DNA from: Ardenticatenaceae bacterium | GTDB lineage: Bacteria > Chloroflexota > Anaerolineae > Promineifilales > Promineifilaceae | NCBI GenBank assembly: GCA_020634455.1 | Contig: JACKBQ010000001.1 | Span: forward strand, 3,100,001-3,164,000 | DNA: 64,000 nt | Direction of reading: 5' to 3' | Shown: piece by piece, positions 43,561 through 53,229 of the stretch | Numbering within the stretch: position 1 is the stretch's first letter | Layout: every line of letters begins with the position of its first letter | Translations under genes and position numbers: made by a program | Notes under the pieces: generated by a model | What the model was told of the DNA's origin: nothing | Database searches by the model: none | The model's input: only the letters and a program-made list of their open reading frames with translations

Positions 43561-46500
43561 ATGGATAAAGAAACTGACCTGATAAATATTGAGCAGAGAG
43601 CCACTGTCATTTCGTCAATTCTTGCTGGCGTAACGGTATTTGCTTTGCTGACGCTGCTGGGGCAACTGCTTTTTAACGATATTGCGGATATTTCTGCACT
43701 TACATTAGCAGCAATTTGGGTAGTTGGTGCCTTGAGCGTTGTGACGCTATTCGGTGCGAGGTATTGCCGAAACGGCCGTACACAGTTAGGCATGGGGCTA
43801 ATTGCTGCGGGCTTCCTGTTCCTTGTATTGATTATCCCCTTCGTTGTGAAAGGACGAGCCATTTACACGGCTACCATCACGGTGGGCCTGGTCGTCATTA
43901 TTGCCCCCCAATTGCTTTCGTTGCGGGTTATTAATCGCGTTGTTTCTGCATTTGTTATTGTGGGTATATTGTCTATTGCCTTAGATGTGTGGTTGCCGTA
44001 TGCCAGAACAATACCCACTGTGCGCCCTTATGCGGTTTATGTGTTTGGCCTTGGGTTGATCATCCTGGTGGTCTTTACAGCTATCCAATACCATCGGATG
44101 AGGTTGCGCACAAAAATATTATCCTTTTTGGTATTTATGCCGCTTTTGATTGTGGCCAGTGTGAGCGCTTTTTTCATTGTTCGGTTTACTGCGCAGCAGC
44201 GAGTCCGTATTGAGCAAGACATCCAGGCAAGTGTGCAAGAACAGGGTGATGATATTTTTGCTTTTTTGGCCAATGCAGATGCCGATATCCAACTGCTAAG
44301 TCATACCTATGCGCTGGAAAATTACTTGAGGCTATTTCAGGCTGGCGCTTCTGAGGCAGATTTGGCAGAGGCCAAATTGGTTGTTCAGGAAGAGTTTGTC
44401 AATTTTGCCCAGACACGACTGATTTACTACCAGATTCGGTTTTTAGATGCGACTGGACAAGAAGTGGTGCGCATAGACACCACCACTGATGGCATAACCA
44501 CGGTTATTCCTGAAGATGAACTGCAAAACAAGGCAAGTCGGCCCTATTTTGCTGAAGCGGCCAAAGTGCAGCCTGGGGAACTGTATATCTCCCCGCTAGA
44601 GCTAAATGTGGAGCGTGGTGAAATTGAACGGCCGTTTAAACCCGTAATCCGTTACGGCACCCCAGTTTACCTGGATGGGGTTTTGCAAGGGGTTGTGGTA
44701 ACCAATATTTATGCTGATTTTTTCCTGAAACCGTTATCCCAGATTTCGGATGCAGCTTATTTGGTTGATCAGGATGGTTACTTCCTCCTTCATCCCGATG
44801 CCACCAAGGCGTGGGGGCGAGATTTGGAAACCAACGTGGTTATCTCTCAAGAATTACCAGATATCGCCAACGAATTGCCGACTATATCTGACAACGAGCA
44901 ATTTTTAGAAACCCAAACAGATCTTTTTGCCATCGCCCCAATTAGCCTGGAAGGTGAAACGACTCCCCGGTGGTTCTTACTGAACGCGCGACCCTTACAG
45001 GCCGTTTTAGCGCCGATAAACCTGGCGCTGGAGCCTGTGCAAAATGTGCTGGCGGTGGCCATGATGCTAACGCCGCTCCTGGCTTTGTTTATCAGCCAAT
45101 CCATTGCCTCGCCGATTATGCAGTTGTCTGAAGCGGCAGAAAAAATGGGTCAGGGGAATTTTGACGTTGTGATTGATGTAACTACGCAGGATGAGGTAGG
45201 CGTTTTAGCTAACACGTTGAACCAGATGAGCGCTGAACTGGGTGAATTAATTGAGTCGTTGGAAACGCGCGTGGCTGAACGAACCAAAGATTTAACGCTG
45301 GCTGTTGACGTTAGCAATCAGGTGGCACAGGTTCACGCTTTAGAGACGATGTTGGTGAATGCTGTTGCGCTCATTCGTGACCGATTTGACTTGTATTACA
45401 CGCAAATCTACTTAACTGAAGGGACAACTTTGCGGTTGGCGGCTGGTAGCGGCCAGGTGGGGCAGCAGTTGCTACAGCGAGGACATACATTACTGATTGG
45501 GCCTGGCTCGATCAACGGTACGGCCGTTGCCGAAAAGCGGTCAATTATTGTAGCCGATACTGCCAACAGCCCCATCTTCAAACCCAATCCGCTGCTGCCC
45601 CTGACCCGCTCAGAAATGTCTGTGCCCCTCATTGCCCGAAACACGGTGGTGGGTGTGCTGAATCTGCAAAGCGCCGAACCAGAGGCGCTTACCGACGAGA
45701 ACCTGAATGCGTTTGAAGTTTTGGCTGGGCAATTGGCTAGCGCCATTGAAAATGCCCGCCTATTTACAGAGCTAAATGAAGCGCGCGCTTCAGTTGAAGC
45801 ACAAATGAATATGCTAACGCGTGAGGGTTGGGACAACTATCTGGATGGGGTCCGAAACCGAGAATTTTTGGGATTTGCCTACGAAGCTGGCCGGGTAACG
45901 GCCGTTGCCAAACCCGCGCCTGTTCACCAAAATCAGCAAAAATGGGACATTCAACTGCTTGGCGAAAAATTGGGCGAACTGATTGTCGAGCCGCCAGCCA
46001 ATGCTTCCCTGCCGCCAGCGGCCGCAGAACTTATACAAAATGTTAGCGAACAAATTGCCCAGCAAATTGAGAATTTGCGTTTGCTAAACGACGCCCAAAG
46101 ATACCGGCAAGAGGCGGAAACGGCCGTTAGGCGACTCACCCGCGAAGGATGGCAAAGTTACCAGACACAAAACGACTTACCAGGGTTTGTTTACGATCAG
46201 CATGAAGTAAAGCCTTTGAATTTGTCGGAAGCAGACGTACCAGAGCAATACGTCAACGTCCCCCTACAGGTTCACGAAGAGACCATTGGCTATTTGCAGC
46301 TGGATAATGTAGAAAAAACGCTGGATGCAGGGGCACAACAACTGTTTACGGCCGTTGCCCAACAGCTTAGTAATCACATCAATAGCTTGCGACTTTCCCA
46401 ACAAACGCAGCAGGCTCTCGCCCAAACCGAACAGCTCTACAAAGTTGGTAGCGCCCTCAACCAGGCCAGCGACGTGCAATCCATTTTAGACGTTGCCATC

Positions 46501-47112
46501 ACGCCCATTAAACCAGAAGGCGTCAATGAAGCAGTGCTCATGTTTGTAGACCTGGACAAAGTGGGCCAGCCAAACATATTGGAAGTGCTAGCCAACTGGC
46601 GTTTAGACGGCAACGCTTCCTTCCCCGTTGGCACCCGGTTCACGCTGGAAGAATTCCCATTTACCAACTTGTTTATGAGCAATCCGCAAGAGCCTCAATT
46701 TATTTCCGATGTTTCTGGTGACGCCCGCGTGGATGCGTACACACGCCAGGTGATGCAACAGGTGGGTATTGGGGCTATTGTGGTTGTTCCGCTCACGATT
46801 GCGGGTCAATGGGTTGGTATTCTGACCTACAGTTGGCCCATGCCATATGCATTTAGCCAGCCGCTAAAAGATTTTTCTAGAGCGCTAATTAACTTAACTG
46901 CGCCCGTCATTCAAAGTCAGCGGCTGTTTGCTAAAACAAGGGCACAGGCAGATAAGGAACACCTGATCAATGTGATTACCCAGCGGATTCAGGAAGCAAC
47001 AACGATGGAAAATGCATTGCAAACGGCCGTTTCTGAATTGGGTCGCGCCTTACAAGCCAAACACGCTACCGTAAAACTAGACCTGAATGAACTGCAAAAC
47101 GGGCACAGTTAG
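43561..47112 (+). CDS. Membrane sensor 3: TM bundle, dCache, HAMP, GAF, two REGW modules, GAF, tail
   Basis: This 1183-residue receptor has an N-terminal helix bundle (13-210), a dCache-like extracellular region (213-487), a helix (495-515), HAMP (517-570), GAF (580-737), two copies of an unnamed module beginning LTREGW (750-842 and 855-947), a second GAF (957-1117) and the conserved tail (1123-1183). No output domain is present. The double REGW module suggests local duplication. A weak GGAAGA site precedes ATG 43561, 93 bases after sensor 2. The extracellular part may bind a small metabolite. Confidence 0.83.
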   Translation: MDKETDLINIEQRATVISSILAGVTVFALLTLLGQLLFNDIADISALTLAAIWVVGALSVVTLFGARYCRNGRTQLGMGLIAAGFLFLVLIIPFVVKGRAIYTATITVGLVVIIAPQLLSLRVINRVVSAFVIVGILSIALDVWLPYARTIPTVRPYAVYVFGLGLIILVVFTAIQYHRMRLRTKILSFLVFMPLLIVASVSAFFIVRFTAQQRVRIEQDIQASVQEQGDDIFAFLANADADIQLLSHTYALENYLRLFQAGASEADLAEAKLVVQEEFVNFAQTRLIYYQIRFLDATGQEVVRIDTTTDGITTVIPEDELQNKASRPYFAEAAKVQPGELYISPLELNVERGEIERPFKPVIRYGTPVYLDGVLQGVVVTNIYADFFLKPLSQISDAAYLVDQDGYFLLHPDATKAWGRDLETNVVISQELPDIANELPTISDNEQFLETQTDLFAIAPISLEGETTPRWFLLNARPLQAVLAPINLALEPVQNVLAVAMMLTPLLALFISQSIASPIMQLSEAAEKMGQGNFDVVIDVTTQDEVGVLANTLNQMSAELGELIESLETRVAERTKDLTLAVDVSNQVAQVHALETMLVNAVALIRDRFDLYYTQIYLTEGTTLRLAAGSGQVGQQLLQRGHTLLIGPGSINGTAVAEKRSIIVADTANSPIFKPNPLLPLTRSEMSVPLIARNTVVGVLNLQSAEPEALTDENLNAFEVLAGQLASAIENARLFTELNEARASVEAQMNMLTREGWDNYLDGVRNREFLGFAYEAGRVTAVAKPAPVHQNQQKWDIQLLGEKLGELIVEPPANASLPPAAAELIQNVSEQIAQQIENLRLLNDAQRYRQEAETAVRRLTREGWQSYQTQNDLPGFVYDQHEVKPLNLSEADVPEQYVNVPLQVHEETIGYLQLDNVEKTLDAGAQQLFTAVAQQLSNHINSLRLSQQTQQALAQTEQLYKVGSALNQASDVQSILDVAITPIKPEGVNEAVLMFVDLDKVGQPNILEVLANWRLDGNASFPVGTRFTLEEFPFTNLFMSNPQEPQFISDVSGDARVDAYTRQVMQQVGIGAIVVVPLTIAGQWVGILTYSWPMPYAFSQPLKDFSRALINLTAPVIQSQRLFAKTRAQADKEHLINVITQRIQEATTMENALQTAVSELGRALQAKHATVKLDLNELQNGHS

Positions 47113-47163
47113 CCTCTTTGGCTTACTAAAATGGTTTCAGATGATATTGATAGCGGAGTACAA

Positions 47164-47895
47164 ATGAGTAAAGGAAACGCACAAAGGATCACATCCTTCT
47201 ACCGTAAATCATTAACCGGCGAAGGTCATCCTGCCGATCAACTTGTCGCCTACCAAACAAGCTATTTTCAAGCTTTGGCCAATATGGATGCCATTACAGC
47301 CAAACAAATTATTCAGGATGCAATAGACGCAAAAATCCCGCCAGGAACAATTATGCTGGAAGTCTTCTGCTCAGTCATGGATCGCTTTGGTGAGCTGCAA
47401 GCAAACCAGGAAATCACCCTTTCAGAAATTTACGCCATCGCTCGCCTGGGGCAAACCACGATTGATCAGCTCATGGTGTTTTTGCCAGAAACACGGTTCA
47501 CTTCAGGAACGGTGGTCATTGGCACCATTGCCGGCGATTTTCATGGCATGGGCGCTAAAATTGTGGCCGTATTTTTACGCATGGCTGGTTTTCAGGTTTA
47601 TGAACTGGGGGTCAATGTCCCCAGCGCCACATTTGTAGACACCGCGCTGGAAAAAGGAGCCTCGGTTATTTGTGCATCCACATTGCTCTTGCACACAATG
47701 GATCAAATTCGTGCCATTCACGATATTTTGGCAGAACGCAAGCTTACTGACAGCATAAAACTTGTTGTTGGCGGTGCCCCCTTCAACTTTGATTCCCAAC
47801 TGTATAAAACAGTTCACGCAGATGCCACCGCCATCAACGCCAGCGATGCAATTGAAGCTGTTAGCCAGCTTATGGAGGCTGTGAGCCATGACTGA
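47164..47895 (+). CDS. Corrinoid-binding protein (MtaC-like, B12-binding)
   Basis: This 243-residue protein has an N-terminal helical cap-like domain (about 5-105) and a Rossmann-like B12-binding domain (112-240). The cobalt-ligand motif is D-x-H-x2-G: GDFHGMG (His127); then the SxL position at Ser172 and GG at 203-204. The usual GD[VI]HDIGKN is changed to GDFHGMGAK. Such proteins carry a methyl-corrinoid between methyltransferases, or sense adenosyl-B12. ATG 47164 with GGAG six bases upstream is preferred to the ATG at 47131. It sits inside the sensor operon and overlaps the next gene by eight bases. Confidence 0.88.
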   Translation: MSKGNAQRITSFYRKSLTGEGHPADQLVAYQTSYFQALANMDAITAKQIIQDAIDAKIPPGTIMLEVFCSVMDRFGELQANQEITLSEIYAIARLGQTTIDQLMVFLPETRFTSGTVVIGTIAGDFHGMGAKIVAVFLRMAGFQVYELGVNVPSATFVDTALEKGASVICASTLLLHTMDQIRAIHDILAERKLTDSIKLVVGGAPFNFDSQLYKTVHADATAINASDAIEAVSQLMEAVSHD

Positions 47896-48928
47896 AATGA
47901 GTTCCCTACAGCGTGTGTTGGCTACCATGACATACAAACAACCCGATCGTGTACCAGTATTCCCAATTCTGCTTTTGCAAGGCGCAGCAGAGTTAGGGAT
48001 GGGGCTTGAAGAATATTTTAGCAAGGGTGCTAACTGGGCGCAGGGTCAGCTAAAACTGCGCGACAAATTCGGCCATGACTGTGTGGTAGGCATACCGCAT
48101 GTGGTTCAAGATATTACCGCTTTTGGCGCAAAGGTAATGTATTGGGAAAAAGGCCCACCAAGCCCTGGTGGCATGGTTATTCACTCCTGGCAAGATGTAG
48201 ATAAAATGACAGTTCCTGATCCAAAATCGGTGCCGGAATTAAAAGAAACGCTTACCGCCATTGAACTTTTGGCCAAAGAGGTAAAAGGCGAAGTACCTAT
48301 TATTGGCGCAGTCATTGCCCCGTTTAGTTTGCCCAGCATGTTGATGGGCACCGAAAAATGGATGGATTTGCTGCTTTTTGAGGAGCGGTCTGTGCGCGAG
48401 CAGGTAATGGGGCGCATTCTGGAAATTTCCTCAGAATTTAGCATAGCCTGGGCCAACGCCCAGCTTGAAGCGGGAGCCGATGTGATTGTGTTGGCCGATG
48501 GTATGGCCTCCGCAGCGGTTCTGACGCGCCAACAATTTATTGAGTTTGCCCTGCCAACACTTAAGGCGATGATTCCACGTGTAAACGGTTTTGTAGTTCA
48601 TGAAGGGGTAGGGCATTTGCACCCGATGCTGGATTTGCTGGTGGATATTGGTTTATTGGGGGTCATTCTCAGCCATTTGGACGATCTGGCCAAATGCCGG
48701 GAAATTGTGGGTGATAAGTTGGCGCTCATTGGCAATTTAAACAATATCGAAATGGCTCGTTGGTCACCGGAGGAGATGACCCGGCGGTCTGAGGCAGCTT
48801 TGGCGGCGGTTCCGTGCCCAGGGTATGTGCTTTCGGCTCAAGGGCCAGAGATTCCTTTGGGTGTCAGCGATGCGGTTGTGCAAGCGATGGTTGAGGCTGC
48901 TAAAAATTGGCAATGCCAGGGCGGATAA
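47888..48928 (+). CDS. MtaA/UroD-family methyltransferase-like protein lacking zinc-ligand cysteines
   Basis: This 346-residue protein has the TIM-barrel pattern of the uroporphyrinogen decarboxylase / methylcobalamin:coenzyme M methyltransferase family: TYKQPDRVPVFPI at the N-terminus, ADGMASAAVLTRQQF and VGDKLALIGNLNN. In MtaA-type enzymes a His-x-Cys pair and a later GC[ED][IV]P cysteine bind zinc. Here the first is HEG (His238, Gly240) and the second GPEIP (Pro320), so both cysteines are gone while the histidine remains. The start overlaps the corrinoid gene by eight bases, implying a joint complex. It may be a non-catalytic or altered enzyme. Confidence 0.85.
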   Translation: MTEMSSLQRVLATMTYKQPDRVPVFPILLLQGAAELGMGLEEYFSKGANWAQGQLKLRDKFGHDCVVGIPHVVQDITAFGAKVMYWEKGPPSPGGMVIHSWQDVDKMTVPDPKSVPELKETLTAIELLAKEVKGEVPIIGAVIAPFSLPSMLMGTEKWMDLLLFEERSVREQVMGRILEISSEFSIAWANAQLEAGADVIVLADGMASAAVLTRQQFIEFALPTLKAMIPRVNGFVVHEGVGHLHPMLDLLVDIGLLGVILSHLDDLAKCREIVGDKLALIGNLNNIEMARWSPEEMTRRSEAALAAVPCPGYVLSAQGPEIPLGVSDAVVQAMVEAAKNWQCQGG

Positions 48929-49020
48929 GCAAATCATAGAAAGCGGTTTGAAAAGCGAACGGAGATTTCTCTGTTAAAACGCAATAAACTTTTCGTGAGT
49001 TTGAGAACGGTTGGATCATT

Positions 49021-52000
49021 ATGGTTAAACAGGAACAGGACATCAGGCTTCTTCGGCAGAGATTGGCGCAGAGCAATATTATTGTGGATGCCACACGTCG
49101 CTTTGCGGCTACATTGAATCTTGCCGAGGTTCGGCAAGCCTTATTTGAGGCTGCTTTTCAGGTTGTGGGTTCTCAGCAGATTGCTTTGCACATTTATGGA
49201 AGCGCTGGGTGGCAAAGTGAAGTGTGTTACCCTTTGGAGGGTAATCGGGTGGAAACGGCCGTACTCCCCCCACAGGCAACCACCTTGCAAATATTTACGC
49301 AAAACGAACCGTTTTTTTGGCAGCGCAATGAAAATTCAGGTGATACCCTTGTTGTTGTAAAACCTGTTGGATCATTTGATTCGTACGTAGCTCTGCCGCT
49401 CAAGGGTGCAAAAAAGGTTGTAGGTGTCATTGAGGTTTTTAACCTGCTAACGCCAGAAAACGCTGTTCAACAAGCTGAACTGCTTACTGAAATTACTGGC
49501 CCGGCTAGCCTGGCAATTTCGAATGCCCAGCTTTATCAGGAAACAAGAATTGCCGAAAAACAGTTGGCAAAACGGGCAACCGAACTGGAAATTGTCTCCA
49601 AGGTTAGCGTGTATGCTTCCACAATTTTGGAAACCGAGAAACTTTTGCAAGAGGTAGTAGACCTGGCGAAAGAGCAGTTTGATTTGTACCATGCGCACAT
49701 TTACTTGTTAAATGCCACGGGCGATACATTAAATCTGGCGGTGGGCGCTGGTGAAGTGGGGCGGAAAATGGCTTCGGCAAAACGTGCCATTCCGATTGCC
49801 AAAGAGCAATCGTTAGTAGCCAGAGCTGCCCGGTTGCGTGCGGGCGTTATTGAAAATAATGTGCGCGACAACCCGGCTTTTTTGCCAAATCCGCTGCTGC
49901 CAGATACCAACGCAGAAATGGCGGTGCCGATGCTGGTTGGAGAAACTTTGTTGGGGGTATTGGATGTGCAGTCTGATGAATTAGAGCCATTCACCCAAGA
50001 AAGCATCCATGTGTACACAACGTTGGCCGCCCAGCTGGGTGTTGCTGTGCAAAATGCACGTTCGTTTGAGCAGATGGAAGACGCTGTTCGTAATTTGAAC
50101 AAGCTGACACAAAGATTAACGCGAGAAGGTTGGCAAGATTACCTGGCAGAAAGACCAGCAGATTTAACATTTAGCTATGATGCCCAAATGGCAACGGACA
50201 ATAATTTGCCAACGGCCGTATCCCCAAAAATCCCACCACAAATTAGCCACACGCTACAAATTCAGGGAGCATCCATTGGGCAGTTGCAATTGGATGCGCC
50301 CAATCAATACTCAGACGACGCGACCGATATTGTAACGGCCGTTGCCGAGCGACTCTCTGCCCATTTAGAAAACCTACGCCTGGCCGAGAGCTCCGAAACT
50401 GCTCGCGCCAACGCCGAGCGACGCAGCGGCGAGCTGGCTCTCATCAACCGCATGATGTCCTCCGTTACGGCCTCATTTGATTTAACGGCCAATATGAAAA
50501 TTATTGCCCAAGAGCTATCCAAAGCCATCGAAGTTTCTCATGTTGGCATTGCCCTGCTAACCACAGATGAAAACTACCTCGAAGTCATTACAGAGCATCC
50601 TGAACCCACCGACGATGTAATCGGTACCTTAATTCCCGTTAAAGGGAACCCACTCACTGAACAAGCAATCGCAACCAAACAGTTTGCCGTTGCCTACGAT
50701 GCCCAAAACAATCCACTGACAGCCCCCATCCATGACCTCATGCGTCAGAGAGGCGTATACACCCTGGCCGTCGTACCCATGATTGTTGGCGACGAATTTT
50801 TTGGCACCGTAGGGTTTGACCTGACCGATCCCAATCGCAAAATTGACGAACAACAAATGCGCCTGGCAGAAACCATTGTGTACCAGGCCGCAACCGTTGT
50901 GCAAAATGCCCGTTTGTTTACCCAAACCAAAGAGCGCGCTGAAGAATTGGCCGTACTCAACCGGATTTCGCATATTGTTTCCCAGCAAATTGACTCTGAC
51001 CAATTGCTAGAAACTGTTTACCAGCAGGTGCAGCGCGTGGTGCCGGTAGATGCTTTTATTGTGGGTTTGTACGATTCTGATACCAATGTGATTAGCTTTC
51101 CTATCATGTATGACCTGGGCAAACGGTACGACGAGCAGCCTACGGAACTTACCACCACCGGACGCATGTCTCAGGTTATCCGCACAGGGAAGGTTGTGCT
51201 TTTGAATCGAACGCCGGAAGAAGTAAAAAGTATTGAAGCAAAACAGCACAAAAACATTACCCAATTGGGGGATGTGCAGCGCGTTTCTGCGTCATTACTT
51301 TACGTACCAATGTTGGTAGGGCAAAAAACAGTCGGCTTGTTATCAGTGCAGAGTTATACCCACAATGCATACAACGACGGGCACGCTGCGCTTTTGCAGG
51401 GTGTTGCCGGCCACGTGGTCATTGCTTTGGAAAACGTGCGGCTGTTTGCCCAAACGCGTCAACGTGCCGACCGCGAACGACTGCTTAATAAAATTGTGAC
51501 CCAGGTAGCTGCTTCTCTGGATTTGCAACATTCACTGCAAATTATTGTAGATGAAATGGCAACTGCTTTGAATGTAGACCAGGTTCGCGTGGCGCTTATT
51601 CAGCCAGATGGCAAAGAGATGTTCATTATTGCTGAGCATTTTGATCCCAAAACCCCATCTGCTGTGGGCATGAAAATTCCACTGGAAGGCAATTTGCTCA
51701 CCCAGGAAGTTATAAACACGCGCAAGATGATTGTGGTGGAAGATGCCCAAAATAGTGAACTTACCGCCCCCGTGCATGCCTTGTTCCGTGAACAGGGCAT
51801 TGAAACGGTGGTGATTTTGCCATTGGTTGTAAATGATGAAGTGTTGGGCACGATTGGTTTAGATATTTTGGATGACCGTTCGTTTGACCATGACACGTTG
51901 CAATTAGCGGAGACGATTGTATACCAAGCGGCCGTTGCTATTCAAAATGCGCAACTATTTGAAAAATCGCAGGCAGCGCTGGCAGAAACAGAAACGTTAT

Positions 52001-53226
52001 ATGCGTATACCTCGCAGCTCAATTCGGCAACCAATTTAGATGCCGTGTTGGATTCAGCCGCAGCCCCTGGGTTCCAGGTTGGCGCTACAGATGCGCTGCT
52101 GCTGGTTTATGACCAGGATACATCGGGCAAGGTGGGGACTGGCCGGTTTTTAGCTTCTTCACCCAAGCATATTGTTCCTGTTGGCGAAACGTTATCGCTG
52201 CGTGAACAGCCATTTTCTCGCTTTTGGCCCGCAAGTGGCAAAAATATCCTCTTTGTTGGCGATGTGAGTGAGGACAATCGGCTAAGTGCAAAAGATAAGC
52301 GGAATTTTTTGGAAAATGGGACGCACGCTTTGGCCATTATGTTTTTGTCTGTGGGTAATCTGCGGATCGGGCAAATTATTATTCGTTGGCAGAACAAGCA
52401 GACTTTTACGGCCGTTGATGAGCGGCTGTATGGGGCCATAGCCCAACAGGCATCTTCGGTAGTTTACAACCGGTTGTTGTTTAACCAGACGGAAGAGGCG
52501 TTGTCGGAAACTGTAACGCTTTATCAAGCGAGTTCCGATATTAATACGGCTCAAACGTATGACGGTATTTTGAAGGCATTGCGTCAATATACTTTGTTGG
52601 GTCAAGGCTCGCATGTTGTGACTATCAGCTTCTTCGACCGCCCATGGGACAAGGATGCAATGCCGGACGCGGTTTCTTCTTTGGCTAGCTGGAGTGCATC
52701 AGATGCTGACAATGTACAGCCGCTCTGGTTCCGGATTGATTCTTTGCCAGGTTTTCGTGAGTTTATAGCTAATGAGGAAATGTTGATTCATGGAGATATT
52801 GCCACAGATGACCGTCTTGGCTCAGAGTTTCGCAACGTTCTTATAAAGGAAATGAATGCTAGAGCCATCATCTATGTGCCGTTGACGATTGGTTCAATGC
52901 GGGTGGGCTATATTAATGGATTTTATAGGAAGCCGGTCAGTTTCTCGGATGAACAAATCAGGCGGCTCAATGTGTTGGTCAATCAGGCGGCTGTAACTAT
53001 TCAGTCGTTGCAGCTGTTGGAGCAAACGCGCCGCCGTGCGGATCGCGAGGCTTTGATCAACAGTATTAACCAGAAGATTCAATCAGCGCCAACGATACAG
53101 TTTGCTTTGCAAACGGCCGTTACCGAACTCAGCCAGGCTCTCAAACTAAAAACTGCCGCCATCGAACTCAGCAGCGAAAAGTCACAAAATGGAAACGGCC
53201 GTAGCAAAAACCAAAACGGAAGCTAA
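49021..53226 (+). CDS. Cytoplasmic sensor 4: seven GAF domains, one REGW module, tail
   Basis: This 1401-residue protein has no membrane helix. I read seven GAF domains at about 13-170, 187-347, 470-633, 643-810, 820-980, 990-1153 and 1163-1333, one REGW module at 363-457, and the conserved tail from 1337. Helical linkers join them, giving a long rod. GAF 3 and GAF 5 are closely similar to each other (both have PVHAL/PIHDL near a conserved T-A-P), so they probably arose by duplication. There is no kinase, cyclase or DNA-binding domain. A weak site precedes ATG 49021, 92 bases after the MtaA-like gene. Confidence 0.84.
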   Translation: MVKQEQDIRLLRQRLAQSNIIVDATRRFAATLNLAEVRQALFEAAFQVVGSQQIALHIYGSAGWQSEVCYPLEGNRVETAVLPPQATTLQIFTQNEPFFWQRNENSGDTLVVVKPVGSFDSYVALPLKGAKKVVGVIEVFNLLTPENAVQQAELLTEITGPASLAISNAQLYQETRIAEKQLAKRATELEIVSKVSVYASTILETEKLLQEVVDLAKEQFDLYHAHIYLLNATGDTLNLAVGAGEVGRKMASAKRAIPIAKEQSLVARAARLRAGVIENNVRDNPAFLPNPLLPDTNAEMAVPMLVGETLLGVLDVQSDELEPFTQESIHVYTTLAAQLGVAVQNARSFEQMEDAVRNLNKLTQRLTREGWQDYLAERPADLTFSYDAQMATDNNLPTAVSPKIPPQISHTLQIQGASIGQLQLDAPNQYSDDATDIVTAVAERLSAHLENLRLAESSETARANAERRSGELALINRMMSSVTASFDLTANMKIIAQELSKAIEVSHVGIALLTTDENYLEVITEHPEPTDDVIGTLIPVKGNPLTEQAIATKQFAVAYDAQNNPLTAPIHDLMRQRGVYTLAVVPMIVGDEFFGTVGFDLTDPNRKIDEQQMRLAETIVYQAATVVQNARLFTQTKERAEELAVLNRISHIVSQQIDSDQLLETVYQQVQRVVPVDAFIVGLYDSDTNVISFPIMYDLGKRYDEQPTELTTTGRMSQVIRTGKVVLLNRTPEEVKSIEAKQHKNITQLGDVQRVSASLLYVPMLVGQKTVGLLSVQSYTHNAYNDGHAALLQGVAGHVVIALENVRLFAQTRQRADRERLLNKIVTQVAASLDLQHSLQIIVDEMATALNVDQVRVALIQPDGKEMFIIAEHFDPKTPSAVGMKIPLEGNLLTQEVINTRKMIVVEDAQNSELTAPVHALFREQGIETVVILPLVVNDEVLGTIGLDILDDRSFDHDTLQLAETIVYQAAVAIQNAQLFEKSQAALAETETLYAYTSQLNSATNLDAVLDSAAAPGFQVGATDALLLVYDQDTSGKVGTGRFLASSPKHIVPVGETLSLREQPFSRFWPASGKNILFVGDVSEDNRLSAKDKRNFLENGTHALAIMFLSVGNLRIGQIIIRWQNKQTFTAVDERLYGAIAQQASSVVYNRLLFNQTEEALSETVTLYQASSDINTAQTYDGILKALRQYTLLGQGSHVVTISFFDRPWDKDAMPDAVSSLASWSASDADNVQPLWFRIDSLPGFREFIANEEMLIHGDIATDDRLGSEFRNVLIKEMNARAIIYVPLTIGSMRVGYINGFYRKPVSFSDEQIRRLNVLVNQAAVTIQSLQLLEQTRRRADREALINSINQKIQSAPTIQFALQTAVTELSQALKLKTAAIELSSEKSQNGNGRSKNQNGS

Positions 53227-53229
53227 ATC

